Below, piece by piece: positions 1 through 13,930 of a stretch of 64,000 nucleotides of DNA. Position numbers and translations under genes: made by a program. The notes under the pieces were generated by a model. It did not search any database. It saw nothing but the letters and a program-made list of their open reading frames with translations, and was not told the DNA's origin. Source of the DNA: Phylloscopus collybita (taxonomy: Eukaryota > Chordata > Aves > Passeriformes > Phylloscopidae); assembly GCA_027886175.1 (NCBI GenBank), contig JAJNNQ010000040.1:23518001-23582000 (forward strand), given 5' to 3'. The number at the start of each line of letters is the position of its first letter. Positions within the stretch are counted from its first letter, which is position 1.

Positions 1-917
1 TTTTTAATGTTTAATAATTTGGTATTAACATTTTTTGTTTCTGAGAAAGAGGTAGCATGCTTGGAAATAACATGCAGGATGATAATCATAAGCCCTGAGC
101 TCATTTCCTGGTTTCTTATGAAACAAACTGTTTTCTTTCCATGCCTCAGTTTTCCACCTCTGTGTTTTGTTTGTTCTGAGTAGACAGTGAGTTCTCTAAT
201 GCAGGGCCTCAGCGGTTCAACAGCATTTTCTACCTGCAGTTCTGGTCCTGGTTTCTACATTACCGCAGTTCAAAGACTAATTATCTCTGCTTTTTTTTAC
301 AACCAACAGTAAAGTTAGACAACACAATAGAAAATGAATACAGAGGGGTTTACTTGTGCCATTAAATCAAAATTTGCTTTCAACTCTTTAACATGACACT
401 TAAGAAAATTTCCCTCTATTTCCACAGCTTTGCCCACAAGATTTCTCCACCCTGTCTTTCCCATTAAACTACAAAAGGCACATGTTTAAAACCATAAGCA
501 GTAATACAGCAATTGCCATTGACTACTTTTGAAACATCTAGCATTAGCCAAAACCTCAGGTCTATCAACAGTTTTCACAGAACAGCAGCCTGTGGAGCCA
601 AATAGGAAAAGCACAAGACCCTCTGAATTTGCTCCCTTCTGATTTTGTGCTGAAATTGCACAGCTGCCATTTGCCTCACAGAAGGAGACTGAGACTCTGC
701 CGATTCAGTCTATCTCACTGTACTTAACAGATGGTGCTTGCACAACCCTTTAAGGTGCATCAGTACAAAGCCAACCTTGGAGATGAGTGAGACACAATAA
801 ACTTAATTTGTCTCAATCTTGTGCATTGACCACAGGATAATCCTTCCTTGTCAGTCTCTGCATGTCTTCATCTCCTCTTTTCTGACTCTGCTCTGCATTA
901 TACATGCATACATACTT

Positions 918-939
918 TATATATATATATATATATATA
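918..939. repeat. (TA)11 microsatellite
   Basis: Eleven TA units lie in AT-rich presumed intron sequence. Confidence 0.95.
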
Positions 940-1807
940 AATAAAAAATAGAATTATCCCTAAGTCTTATGTGACCCTTCTTCCTCGCCTCCGACACAGC
1001 AGCACTTCAGCCTCCCCTCTGCTCACTGCCCTCTCCTGAGGGAATACTGTGCACTGGTCTAACAACCAGCCCAGCAGCTCTGGCCACTTATTCTTCCCCA
1101 TGGGGCTACCCCAAGGGTCTTCATGACTGGAGAGAGCAATGGCAGGGAGAAGAAGGAAGCACTGAGCACTGGCTTGGCAGCACAGGGAGGTGCCTGTTAC
1201 ATCTTGCAAGAGAAAACTTTACTCAGTATCTGAAGCTTTGCTCTGATTATAAGCTTTATCTGCATGGGAGACTGCAGGAACAGGTATCTTGAGGTTAATA
1301 ATTTGAATTCTTTCTGTACATTATATATTACAATAAATTCCTCTCTATCTTTTGAATTCAAAAGAAGTATCTATGGTAAATAACTGTAAATCTACTTTCT
1401 TATTTTTAAATTTGATCTAGTATCTCTATGGAACATATAAATACATCCATAACTCAGTGACTTACTGATCAATAAGACAAGAGAACTTTGTCCAAAATAA
1501 GCACTGTTTTTTTGCAATAAGGTAACCTTAGCATTATTTGTTTATTCAAGATGAGTATTTCCTGAGTTAGTCCTAGGCTAGTCTACATCTTTTCATGCAA
1601 TGCTTCTCAATCATAAAGTATTATTTTAATAAAAAGACAGCATATGTACGTAACATAACTATTCGGAATGGAACCTGTTATGTTTTGATGCTAAACACAA
1701 GAACAAAGCTGCATCAAGTGGAAGCTGAGCTTAACTGATCTGCTGTTTGGAAAATTCTTTTCTCTTCCTGTTTTTCACACTGTATTTTTCAAATAATTCA
1801 TTGGATC

Positions 1808-1888
1808 TAAAAAAAAAAAAAATCTAAAAAAAGAAAAAAAAAAAAAAAAAAACACAACACCAAAACCCACCACACCCAAATCACCAAA
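1808..1888 (+). repeat. A-rich tract followed by A/C-only sequence
   Basis: Two A-runs (about 14 and 20 A's with small interruptions) are followed by about 35 bases of nearly pure A and C (CACAACACCAAAACCCACC and on). It is the same architecture as the tract at 13.0 kb, on the opposite strand. Confidence 0.85.
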
Positions 1889-4800
1889 TGCAGAATCGTA
1901 ATCAGGCTATAATTTAGCAAATATGCTACTTCTTACACTTGAACACATCACTGATCTGGATTATTCTTGCTTGGTACTATTTAAATTTTATAACTTCAGA
2001 AAAATGCGGCAAAAGAGAAAGCTCTGGCTCAATCTCACGTTACTCAAACAGCACAGTCTCTGTGCCCTGTTCATTCTTATGGTTCAATTGCCCTAAATAT
2101 CTATAGTCTAAAGTTCAATTAAGTAGCAATTTACCTTTTTTCCTCATGGCACATTCTCAAGAGAGGTAAGCACAAGCCGGCCCAAAGGAAAATAATTATC
2201 TACATATTTCTGTAATTACAAAACGCCTGATAAACTTATCTAATTAGGTACTTCCCATGAGCAAAGTCCGGTTATTTCCCCAGAACCTGGATTTGTGTTT
2301 CCCGGAATGGCTGAGCCCTGACCATGACACAAAGCAGCAGCAGGAGCAAGTGGCACCTGGGCCTCTTCCCCAAACAATGCGCTGGCAATCAGAGCTTCAC
2401 TGAGCAGCAAATGTGCAAGCTGCTGCCAGGCAGCCTCGACCCAACTTCTCTGGACGAATATGGGGCTCCACTCCAGCTCTTTATTCCAGAAACTGCAATC
2501 ATCATCTGGAAGAAGAGCAACTCGCAAGCTACACAGAGAGGGTTAAGCATGGCTTACCATAACCAGACCCCCTCTCAAGGACATTTTACATCACCATCTT
2601 CTTCCCTCAACCCAAAATTATGTACACTGAGTGATGCTTTCACTTTGACAACCAACAATGTCCCATAAGGGACCTGCACTAAACACTGCCCTTTGTGAGG
2701 AAAGGCCAAGCATACCTGAAGAGAGGGAAATCCTGTCTTGCCCTGGAAATAAATATATTCTGCTGGCCCCCTTGCTGAGGAGGACAGACAGACCAGGGGA
2801 GAGAAAGCATTTTCCTGCTTCCTCCTACTCTGGAGGAAAAACCTGGTTTTCAGACTCACTGCTCAACATTTGCATCAAAACATATTTGATTAACAATCTT
2901 CCAAAACCTCCATGAATGGACAAAACCATGAATTAACATTGCAAAAACTGTACAAATGATTCATCTGCTAACTGGCCCAACCCAGCAGTCTCCATTTATG
3001 AACAACTACACTGGAGCTACACCTAGAGACTATCTGCAGCTCAGGCCCATCATGGCATAAACCTTGCCAAAGTTTTATTTACTGTGTCAGCATCAAGAAC
3101 CAGGAGGCATATACAGGCAATCCACTGTGAAGGGAGCCAGTGAGGAAGCTTTTTGGGATGTTGGCAGTCCAGAGGAGGCTGGCATCAAACCCCTCCTTGG
3201 AAGCCAAGACACATAGTACTATCTTCCTATTTAATGTCTTCCGATTACTTCATCCTTTAAGAAGTGTCATTAGTAAACATATTTAACTTTTTAACAGTAA
3301 AGTTAACTTTATATTTGAATTTTCCACTAAAAGCCCCATGAATTTCATCCCTGTTTTTAGTTAATACAGAAAAAACAACAAAACCAAAACAGTATCAAAA
3401 ATATGAACATTTCAGATGTTTTTTCGTGAGAAATGCCCGGTTCTCCAATGGACAGCATACACTGCAATACTGCCTTTTTCCATAACCAGGACTGAAAACA
3501 GAAGCTGAGGCTTTTGTCTCCTGTGTTTTAACATACTCTTAGGGAATTCAGAAAGAAGAGAAAACAGCAGACTAAAACTTGTAATTCAACAAAGATAGTT
3601 TTTTGGGTGGAGGCAAAGAATACTGGAGATGTTTTTATAAATCCCAAAGGAACAGTAAACTATGCAAACAGTAATTTAATTTTGTTTTGTCTCAAAATTT
3701 ACCTTTCAATTACAGCTTAGCAACCCAAGAGTCTGTCCTAGATATTAAACAGATCCTTTTCTGAGCAATCCATCTCCTCCGGCTCCTCCTCAAATAGCAT
3801 TTTAAAGGAGAAAGAGCAAGACAGCTCTTCAGTATTTGCTCTTCACACCCCCCTGTAAATTCCACTAGAGAATAGCTCTGGCAGAGACCTTTTGGCATGT
3901 GCATGTGAAGACACATAAAAAGTATTTCTCGACTCATACTCTTGTGCAATTCATACCAAGCAAAGTTGGGGATTTTTTTTGCTTTTTGTTTCTCATTTGG
4001 TGGAGGGGGTTTGTTGTTGTTCTGGGAATTGAAAGACATAACAGAAAAAACAGTAAGGTTACTGTCTTTTTCTTCATAACAGATCAGCTTGAATAAATAT
4101 TGAGTGTAACCTGAAACAATATTCAGAAAAAGGTTTTGTTTTTCCTAGAATCTACCTTAACAGTATATTCAGAAGCTAAGGATTAGCAACGAAAAATCAA
4201 GACCTGTATGAAAATAATCTTAACTAGTTAGACTCTACTTCTAAATGATATATAATATAAAGGTTCTGCAAATTAGGTTTTAAATCATTACAGAAAATCA
4301 GTTCTGAAACTCTGCTAGAAAACTTCCAAGAACCTTCTTTACTCAAACATTTGGCTGATTGAACCAGTGAAACACTTACCTAAACACTTGGAAATTTTGA
4401 AAAAGTTTAAATTTTAATTTGGGTCTACACTGATGAGAAAGTCCATGAAGATTTGTAAGAATCAGCTCATCATTATCACATTACTGAAGAATGTAATAAA
4501 ATTCTGTCTATAGTTGTAGAACTGACTAATGTTTTGGAGCAGGCTCTAATACCAGATGTATATTACTGGGAGAAACACTCTACTCTGGTAGTTCCCACAC
4601 AAGTGTTGCACAGTAATGTACACTGTATTCATACACAGCTATTCAAACACAGATCCTGTGTCAACTAGATGATGAAAAACATTGATTAGAATTCTACCAG
4701 CTGACAGAAGCGTGCCTAATGTCTTAACAAAGGACGTATATTCCAGTTTACCTTAAAGTGAGCCTCTTGTTTTATTCCTCCCCAATACCAAACAGCTGAG

Positions 4801-7720
4801 TAATTCTCTCTCCAGAATGCAACACGATCCATTGCAGCAGAAAGGGATTGGTATGGAGAAAAATACATCAATTCTGCCAGCACCATTTTGTTTAGTGCAC
4901 TGCAGCTGTGAGCTCATACTACAAATTAGTTGTTTCAGTATGAGATGCTCCTATGCTCTCTCAGTCTTTATGAGATAAAGCTCTGCAAATATTTGTTGGG
5001 TTTTTTCCCCTAGATATAGGAAGAATAGTTTTTCCTATCTCAATTCTCCTAGATCTCAGATATCGAGTACTGAGTGTCTTCAGTCCCTGTGTTGGCTCCT
5101 GCAGCTGCTGAGATCTGCTGGCCCAATTCCAGGAGTCCCACCTACCCTGGACACCGAGAGATCTCGTGCACAAAGGCCAGTGGAGGTAGTGGCTTCACAT
5201 GGTTACTCCCCACAAAGGAGCTGAACAGCCTGCCCTGCTTTTCCACCTGAAAAGCCAAATCTGATTTCCCTGAACTGACTTTCCTTGCGTATAATAGAAA
5301 GGGAAAATAATTTCCACTTCACGCAAATGGGAGCGGAGTTCCGGGGGTGACCTAGTGACTTTCCCATTCCTTGATCACCTCTGTGACTTCACTTCCCAAT
5401 CTCAGTAACTGATATCGTCACTGGGGATCCCAGAAAAGTAGATGTGCTGGTCTGGGGAGGTGTTGGGAGTAACAAGAAGAAAAGAACAGGTTGTCCTGGG
5501 CCTTCCACAGAAGGAACAGCTGATGCAGCACACCCTCAGGCCCCTCGGGCAGAGGCAGTAGTCACTGTTCCCAAATCTTTGGTTTTCAGGAACTCACTGA
5601 CTGCATCTTCATTCAGGTACAGCAAAGTCTGCAGATACTTCAGGAACCACTGTGGTCAGTGAAAAATCAAAGTTGTTGGCACTGGTGAAGGGTGATCCTT
5701 CCACTACTAACAGGATCTTACCACTACTAAAAGGATATGCTATTCTGTTTGAGGAGTCTTGAAATTTCAGATCAGAAACTGAGCTGGAAGTTACAACTTG
5801 TAAAAATCACATGTATTCAAGACCTTGATCCAACAGCCTAAGAACTCCATCTCCTAACAACATGCAGTGATACCCACACTCCTAGGACAGTCATGCCAGG
5901 CTGTGAGGAAGTTCAGCAGGGACCAACACACTTTTCAAAAACTAGACCCAAAAATTCACTTGTATTTTTTTCCCCATAGTCAGGTAAATATCTAAAGTGG
6001 AACAGACAGAAAGTGGAAGAAATTGAAGTTAATATACACTTTCTACAATGAAATCTCTGTAACTTAGTAAGAAGTAAGCCCTGTATCCATCCTCAACATG
6101 CTAACACAGAAAAAGGAAAAATACTGCATTATAAACTAATATCCAGAGATATTAGTGAAGAATGGAGAAACTGAACTGGGTTTTAGCAAATCACTAAAAT
6201 GCTTTCAGCAATACCTTGTCTAGCAAACATAAAAGGTAGGATATCAGATTTTCTTTCTCTATAAAATGAACTTCTCAAAGAAGAGCACACGCAGCTAAAC
6301 CAGAGTAGTACAGAGGTTGTTATTTGAGTTTCTTTCACAACTACAAGGTACTGGAAAAAGAAGCATCTTTCCCAACAACCTTTGTAGCATTACTTACAAT
6401 CCTCAGAAAATGTGCATAATCATAAAAAACCCAGTAGTCATAAAGTGTAAATGTTTTCACTACATTTATGAGAGGGTAGAGGGAGCCAGGGGAGATCAAA
6501 GCCAACTATTCTGCATTTTTCCTCAGTGTTTCATACAAGTGTCTTTCCTTCATTTATTTTCACTGAGATTTTATGTGCTGTCTTACCATATTTTCAGTTG
6601 AAATTCAAGTAAATTTTAGCTCACATGAAATCATGTGTCATCTAATCAACACTGGAGCAGGCAGAGCTATGAGAATTTTTCTACAGATATTAACATTACA
6701 TACAGTAAAAATAAACATACTGGGAAAACCCTCCTACAGCATAGGACATCTTCAAATATCTTCAGATGATTTCACATCCTAGTCCTTGAAGAACAACACA
6801 TTCCCTGAACAAAACAGTCTTACTTGTTTAATAGATTCTGAAAAAAAACTCTTTAACATAATTCCCTAATCTTATTAAAAGTAATAAAAAGGACAGGTGT
6901 GAAATATATTTATTTTATTGAAAGCTACTCTGCACATCCAAGAAAGCTCCATCTCTACCCATTCTTCAAAGGCTTTTTATTATTTTACACAGAACAATAA
7001 ATGATCAATAAGACCATGTCTTTTTCTGTCACGTCACAGTATGAATGAATTTGAGGTGGGTTTCCCTTCCCAATATAATTTTTTTCAAAACACCAGGCAC
7101 TTAACATTTCAGATTTATCGTAATTAGTTTCACACCCAAAGACTGCCAACGATATGTGCTTGCTATTGTTTTTAAGAGTAAAAGTGGGTTTGTATAAACA
7201 TTCCTACATCATCCTCCTGGCAAGCTATCGGCTCCATCTGTGAGCAGCCCTTCAGTCTGGAAGCTCCTGCCTAATTACTGCAGACAGATGTTGTCCTGCT
7301 GTAGCTGTAGACACTGTGGAGGCTCCTGCCATGTTAATTAACCAGCTTAAAGACATTCCTTTTACAAACTGAAAACCTAGAAACACAGCAGAAATGCAAG
7401 GTGTCATCATACCTCCATTTATTTTTTCCTAAACAGAATTTTCTCTATATTCCCTGCTAGATGCTCAGTGGAAATTCAGCCTAGCTTGGTGACAAGTATG
7501 TTTAACCTCTTCTCACCCAAGCAGTCATTTTCAAATGGCTTTGGGCAACTACTCTGAGCATAATTTTATACTTGCCAGAGACTAATTTCACTAAAGTAAC
7601 CTATTAATACACGGCAATGATCCACAATTTCTCTAAAGATTATATTGACAAAACCACAAGTGGCAAAGTTGGTCAAGAATTATATCAGACTGGCACAGGA
7701 TTTGAATAGCCAGGTGCCTT

Positions 7721-7770
7721 AAAAAAAAAAAAAAGGGAAAAAAAGCAAAGTAAAAAAAAAAAGAGAAATA
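7721..7770 (+). repeat. A-rich low-complexity tract
   Basis: A run of 14 A's is followed by interrupted A-runs (GGG, GC, GT interruptions), about 50 bp in total. No element body is recognisable upstream. Confidence 0.85.
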
Positions 7771-10700
7771 GAAATATATATTTACATACATGTAACATAC
7801 GTGTTTATGTAAATAAAGATATATTTAAACACATTTCAAAGACTTTTAAAACCATTTTTAAAATGGTTTCTGTGTAAATTATTTTATCAAGGGAAATAAA
7901 GGTTAAAATGCTGCAAATATTTCAGAAATATGACCCTTGCCTAAAACTTTATTTACCAGTAAGATCCTAAGATTAAAGAGTTTGACAAAAAGGGAAAATA
8001 AACTGCCCTTTCATTCTCCTGTTTATACTTTTATTCTGGCTGGGAAAACAGATGTTTGGGGATTAACTGAAAGAAAACATACATTCCCTGCTCCTGTTAT
8101 GTCATCAATACAAAAGAATTTTTATGTGATTAGTGGTAAAGGTCACAAACTAGTTTTTTAACTAGTATTGTTAGGAGCAGTTTTCCTTTGCAAAGCCTTC
8201 TACAAATGGTCAGGCTGAACCTGACCAGTCCAAAACACAAGTAGAGCATCAGACTTTTCCAGTTAATGCAAGCAAAGTATGAAGGTAAAGTAGGCTCAGT
8301 TCATTCTTACATAGCTGTTAAATATAAAGCTATCCCTTTGCACATGGGAAACTAATGCTGGAAACTGAAACTGACTTCTGAGAATCCATTAAGTCCAAAC
8401 TCCTTCACATCAAACACAGCTCATCCTTCACCCTATTATTAAGCAGAACATTTAGTTCGCACGAAGGTGTTTTGGTCTCCAGGAGACTTCCGCAGTTCAG
8501 AACAAAGGTGGAGAAGAGAATGGCACCTCAGTTTTCAGTACCTGAAATCTCTGCAACAAGCAGGTAAGTGTCCAGACAACTGCAACAAACAAATGAGAAG
8601 TCACGATCCCCAAAAGTAATTTGTTTTAAACTAAACGCTGAAATTGAAAAAGTTTTCATATTTATACTCAGATCTTCAAATGACCTTACAACATAGCTCT
8701 GTGTTTCTGTGACACAAACATCACAACATACAGATTAAGGTGCAGAGCTGGACGACTTTTGGGATTCTCCTAATGCAATCTAATGGAGAGGCAGCTCCTG
8801 AGTCTGGGCTCCAGTTCACAAACCAGCCATGTCCTACTACTACTTCATTTTTCCTCTTGGTCCCAATAAAGATGAATCTAGCTGTAGGTGCAACTGTGGC
8901 CTTCCATCTATCAGGTCAATACACACTGCCCTACAGTAATGTTTCACCAGCTGTAAGGCAGAGGCAGGAGGCAAGAGGCATTCACTAAAACCCACTCATA
9001 ACGAAGGGAAATGCTGATACAGAAAACTGAAAAATCAGATGAAAATTACCAGAAGAACCAGGAGCACACAGCATTATGTCTTTGAAGGGAGCATTCACAT
9101 AGAATCTATTCCATCTTGACCACCTATAAATACTTATCTCTTACAAGACTTTTGAACCTCAAATTATTAGACTTCATTAAATCCTCTTAGACATATACAA
9201 ATAGACTTATACAAATACCACTATAAAAAAAAAAAGAAAGAATGCCTTTCCTGTATGGGAGGTATTTGTCCTGAGGAGGTCCCACTAGTAAGTGGAAAAG
9301 AAGTCACTTTGAAAAAGAACTTGGACATTGGCTGAGGCAAGACAGCAGTCAGTATATAGAGCATGGATGCTAAATGGCTGCAATGTACTCAGTAGGCTCC
9401 CAAACAACTGCACAAAATGAAACGGTAAGGCACATGCACACCCAAAATATGTAGCAGGCACACAGATGCTGCCGTACAGATGGCTGCTCTAAAAGATGTA
9501 AATGCAAACAAAACACCCCTCTGCCTAGAACATGATGTTCTTGAGCGTGTGACGGCTAGCGTGACATCTTTAAAAATATCTCATTTGTTAGGTACGAAAG
9601 ATGATATGTAATTACTTCTTCACGGCTCTGAAGTAGGTCCAACATCCTTCCTCCTTTGTGCGAAAAATCTATTACAGTCAACTCTGAGCCTCCATAATTG
9701 GTCTCCATTAGTAATGATTTACATGATATTACAGCTGTCACTGAATGTCAAGGTAATGTTCCCGTTTTCTTTCTTTGAATCCTTTTATGAATTTTAGTTT
9801 AAAAGAGTACCTACTGTAAACATGTTCTAACAGAGGAAACTGCTAAAGAAAAACAAATTCTAAAGGACATGAGAGTGTGATTTTGAAATATCTTGTCATT
9901 ACAAAATTGACATTATTCATTTCTAGTTATGAAGACTTCGTATTTCTTTTTGCACCCAAGGAAACATCGTGAGGAGTGAAGAATTCAATTTTCTGATCTG
10001 ACAATGGCATAGGACAGGGTGGAACAATCTGTCACTCCACTTGGAAACTTGATAATGTGATGTTTTCAATTCATACAGCTTCAGTATGAAGCTAAGAAAT
10101 CCAAAGTTAATATTCATAAAAGCCATTTCTTAGGATTACATGCCAAAACTGGGCTTAGGACCTGCAGGCCTGAAAACTTCCAGAAATAGGACAGGCCTTG
10201 AGCTGTCTCCCTTTCCAGCTGTAAGCCTGGAGGAGAAGCTGGTGTTGGAAATGAGGCTGCCTCCCACACCCATCTTGTGTTGGATGGAGGAGTGTGGCAC
10301 ACTGGTGCATGACATGGCAAGCTGGCAGAGCAGCACAGAGTTGAAACGCCCTGGCTGCATACCGTGAGACTCTGGACCCAAAAAAGATGAACTATAAGCA
10401 TCCTCTCTTCAGAGGAGCTGTTCTAGACTGAGATTGACCTGAACTTGGTGGGTAAAGGAACACAGACTACAAGTACAGCTTCTCCGTAGGTGTGACTCAT
10501 GCAGTTCCTCATGGTGGTGTTGACAACAGACTTGTTAAGAGTGTCTTCTCAAAACCTACAGACCCAAGCAATGTCCTGCATTTCCACATTTGACAAGTGT
10601 CATCAAAGTCACTCTGCAGTCACTGACCTCTAACCAGGAAGTTCAAGATTCAGAAAGAAATACATATGATGTATGTAATAATGCCATTTAGACACAGAAA

Positions 10701-10784
10701 ATAAAAGGTAGAAAGAATGTATTGGCTGACACAATTGGACTGCTGCCTTTAAAATTGTTTCTAACAGTAATTTAGACCTTGGTT

Positions 10785-10786
<2 letters not shown>

Positions 10787-10823
<37 letters not shown>

Positions 10824-10833
10824 TTTTTTTTTT
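10787..10833. repeat. (TA)n microsatellite plus poly(T)
   Basis: About 16 TA dinucleotides (10787-10819) run directly into an approximately 12-nt T run. It is a simple repeat and likely polymorphic. Confidence 0.95.
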
Positions 10834-12978
10834 AGTATGGATGCTCTTTAATTCACACTTACTAAAGATTATTCGAGAACTACTTAGGAAAGAGTAAGCG
10901 AACTTAACAAGGAGTAAGATCCACTGGAAATCTGCCCTGGGCAGATTTGGTTTCATTTTGAATAATCCGTCTTTCTTCCAAACACAAGTCCCATTGATTA
11001 TCACTATAGAGAAAATCTGCTTTCTTTTAAAAAGTAATTAAGAGTAAGTTGGTTTGTGTTCACTTCTCTGTAGCCAAGTCTTCACGTCATAAAACAACCA
11101 TTACCATTTACACTATTGGGTGAACTTCTCAGGGAGATTAATAGGGAGTTTTGAGGGCTCTGCTGTCCCAGCAGATGATGCTCAGTTATTCCTGAGGATC
11201 CCACGGAAAATCAGGACAGAACAACTCAGAAGGAGCTAAACAGGAACAGCTGCAGCCACAAATGACCACGCTGTGACTGAACAGAGCAATTCATTCCTAA
11301 CAGCTCCATGCTGTCCATAACAACCTATCAAGGGTAGCACACACTACTTGGAAAAAAAACATTCATCTGTCAAGTAGTAATTTTTCAAATAAAATTAAAG
11401 AAGCAGTTCTCAGAAGCGTCAGACTACATCAAACGTTGTTTGTCCCTAACAACCAAAGTGTGGAAAACACTGCAGTATTATTCTGCACTGGGGAGAGAGA
11501 CCAAAGAAAAGCAGAAGGCTGTTTTAAGATGTAATTCATTACTGATTAAAAAAACCAAATCTCCCCAGCCCATATAATACAAAACCTATAAACCTCCAAC
11601 ATGGTAGAGAAGTGTCCTTAATGCTTTAGCATGTGGAAGGAGAATACCATTTATGCAGAAATCAGGAAACTGGTTCAAAATCGTGGTCAGCAGTTACACA
11701 TACTAAGTATTAGGAGAGATATCAAAATCATGCTTGAATTGCTAACAACTACTTCATGAAACATAAATGGCAGACAGACATAACACCTAACACAGAAAGA
11801 ACATTTTGCTCTTTCTTTTACTTTTTCTACTCTTTTTTTACCATCACAGCAAACAGCTAAACAGCAAATGTTCAGACCCCCTGAGCTTTACTAAAAATTT
11901 TTTTTGGCCAAAAAATTTAGAAAAAACCCAACTTTGTAAGGTGTTGGGCAGAGGTGGGGCCAAGAAGCTGTGTATTGTGTTGGGTCTCAGTGCTGGGTGC
12001 TGCTGCATTGACTTCTCCTCTGGGACTCAGGCATAAGATGGATGAAGGAAGGACTGTTCCCTCTCCCTGCGACCACTATGGGAAGGGACTGGGTTAAGCA
12101 GTACAAGCTGCACTTGCCTGCCCTCTCCTTAGTTTGTTTATGCTGTCAGAGCTGCTGGGTGCTGGCAGCACAGCCAGGCTGGCCATGGCTGGGCCTACAA
12201 CGGCGCTCCTGGCTGCTCTTGTTTGGGGAACATAAATAAAGGCAGCTTGGTGAAGGGAGTGGACTTAAAAGCTAAGATGTGGGTTTCTCTTGTACTGTCA
12301 ATGAGGTGAGGGCCTTCATGGACCCATCCGAGCCTTACAAAACATACCTGGGGAGGTCAGCCTGGGGAACAGAAGCATCCACCACACCCCTCTGAGCTCT
12401 CCCAGCCTTCACATGCCCATCTGCTTCTCCCAGAGCTTCCATCCCTCTGCAGGGCCTGGCAAGTCCTACCAGCCTTCCTCAGCCTTCCTTGTCCTCGATT
12501 TCTTTCACTGGCACTAAAATACTGAGTTCTGCTGCAATCAAAAGTAAGGACAGAGTACGTGTTCCTTTGTTCTTGGAGAGGCCAAATTTTGCCTCATACA
12601 TTGAGAAACCTTGAACTGGATCTAGATCAGGCCATCACAAACTAACATCACCAGAGTCTAGCAGAACCTAAAGGTTGAGAGAAAATTCCCTATATGTAAT
12701 ACCTAAATGTAAGCACTTGCATGTGAGCTACACGTCTCAGCTCTCATTCCAGTCAAAGCTGTAAAGCCAGTGGAGCTTAGAGAAGTATTCAGTTGATTCC
12801 ATTTCCACCAAACTTGAAGAATCTTAACCTGGAGCTGAATCACTGACCCCTAGTGACCAAGAGCAAAATTCTCCAGAAGGGTCACAATTTTAGGACAAGC
12901 TGCATAGAAAGGAGGTATCTATTTAAATGCTGGGGGTAATTTAGAATACCAGGTAAAATCCCATTAGAATCACCCTAG

Positions 12979-13131
12979 TTTTTTGGATTTGTGTTTTGTA
13001 GTTGTTGGGGGTTTTTTTGGTTTGTTTGGGGTGGGTGTTTTTTTGGAAGGGTTTTTTATGGTTTTTTGTGGGGGGTTGTTTTGGTTTTTTGTTGTTGTTT
13101 TATTTGTTTGGTGGGTTTTTTTGAGGTTGTT

Positions 13132-13169
<38 letters not shown>
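12979..13169 (-). repeat. G/T-only tract ending in 35 T's (A/C-rich tail read on minus strand)
   Basis: From 12979 to 13134 the plus strand is almost purely G and T with runs such as GGGGGTTTTTTTGG, and 13135-13169 is an unbroken run of 35 T's. On the minus strand this reads as a poly(A) run followed by about 155 bases of nearly pure A and C. Frames across it encode only Phe/Gly/Val-rich low-complexity peptide and are not genes. Confidence 0.9.
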
Positions 13170-13170
<1 letters not shown>

Positions 13171-13914
13171 TGGAGAGGTTCAATGAAGTATTTTCAACAG
13201 TTATCAGACACAAAACAAATTGGATTTAAAGGCTATTAGTTCAACAGTTACCAGTTACCAAGGAGGGAAAAAACCCATCTGGATAGATTTCAGCAGAAAC
13301 CTATTCTGTGAATATTACTCTAGCTTTCAGTATGTTTTCTGATTGTAAATTCATACTTTCCCAACCTTAACTCAGAGAGAAAATAACATACTAAAACATT
13401 TGCTTTTCATAGCAAGCTGTGTTTAAGCTTCACTAATTAAACTAAACCCTTACCATAAAACTACTAACAGTACATAAGTATGCTTTGTGAAGTCAAAACT
13501 CAGAAACCACTCATTACCACAATAATTATATAATAATTGTGGTCAAATTCATTGAGCTACACACTATGGTGCCCATATCTGAATATTTACTTCTAGCTTA
13601 CCACAGTTCATTAACTACCATCTTATACATTCTTGAGCAGCACTACGTGAGATGCTTTCAGGCTGTACAAACCCATTGAAAGACGTGGAAACATCTCTGT
13701 CAGCTTGCCTAAATCTGCATAATCTTTGCTATCTGAAACTAATGAATAGTAATTGAAAGGCTCCTTTCCAAATTCAGTCCCACAATGTAAATGTAACACC
13801 CACCACTCTTGTGAAGTATCTAATGCCTCTACCTCACTGCACCTGCACAGCAGTTACATGCAACAGGAGAAAATGAGGATTTTCACCAGGGCAGTAAAAA
13901 AATGACATTTGAAA

Positions 13915-13930
13915 TATGTGTGTGTGTGTG
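13915..13930. repeat. (TG)n microsatellite
   Basis: Eight TG units. Short, with no other signal around it. Confidence 0.85.

Noticed and set aside
421..520. Minus-strand sequence with faint similarity to the short-isoform PDE7B first exon (TTTAATGG...GAAATCTTGT)
   Set aside because: The frame does not continue into the expected residues, there is no matching donor, and the comparison relies on guessed codons.
11940..12480. GC-richer block with short open frames and an AATAAA near 12235
   Set aside because: No recognised domain, splice sites or repeat family. The poly(A) signal alone is not evidence.
12983..13239. Phe/Gly/Val-rich frames that look like membrane segments
   Set aside because: They are translation of the G/T low-complexity tract and poly(T).
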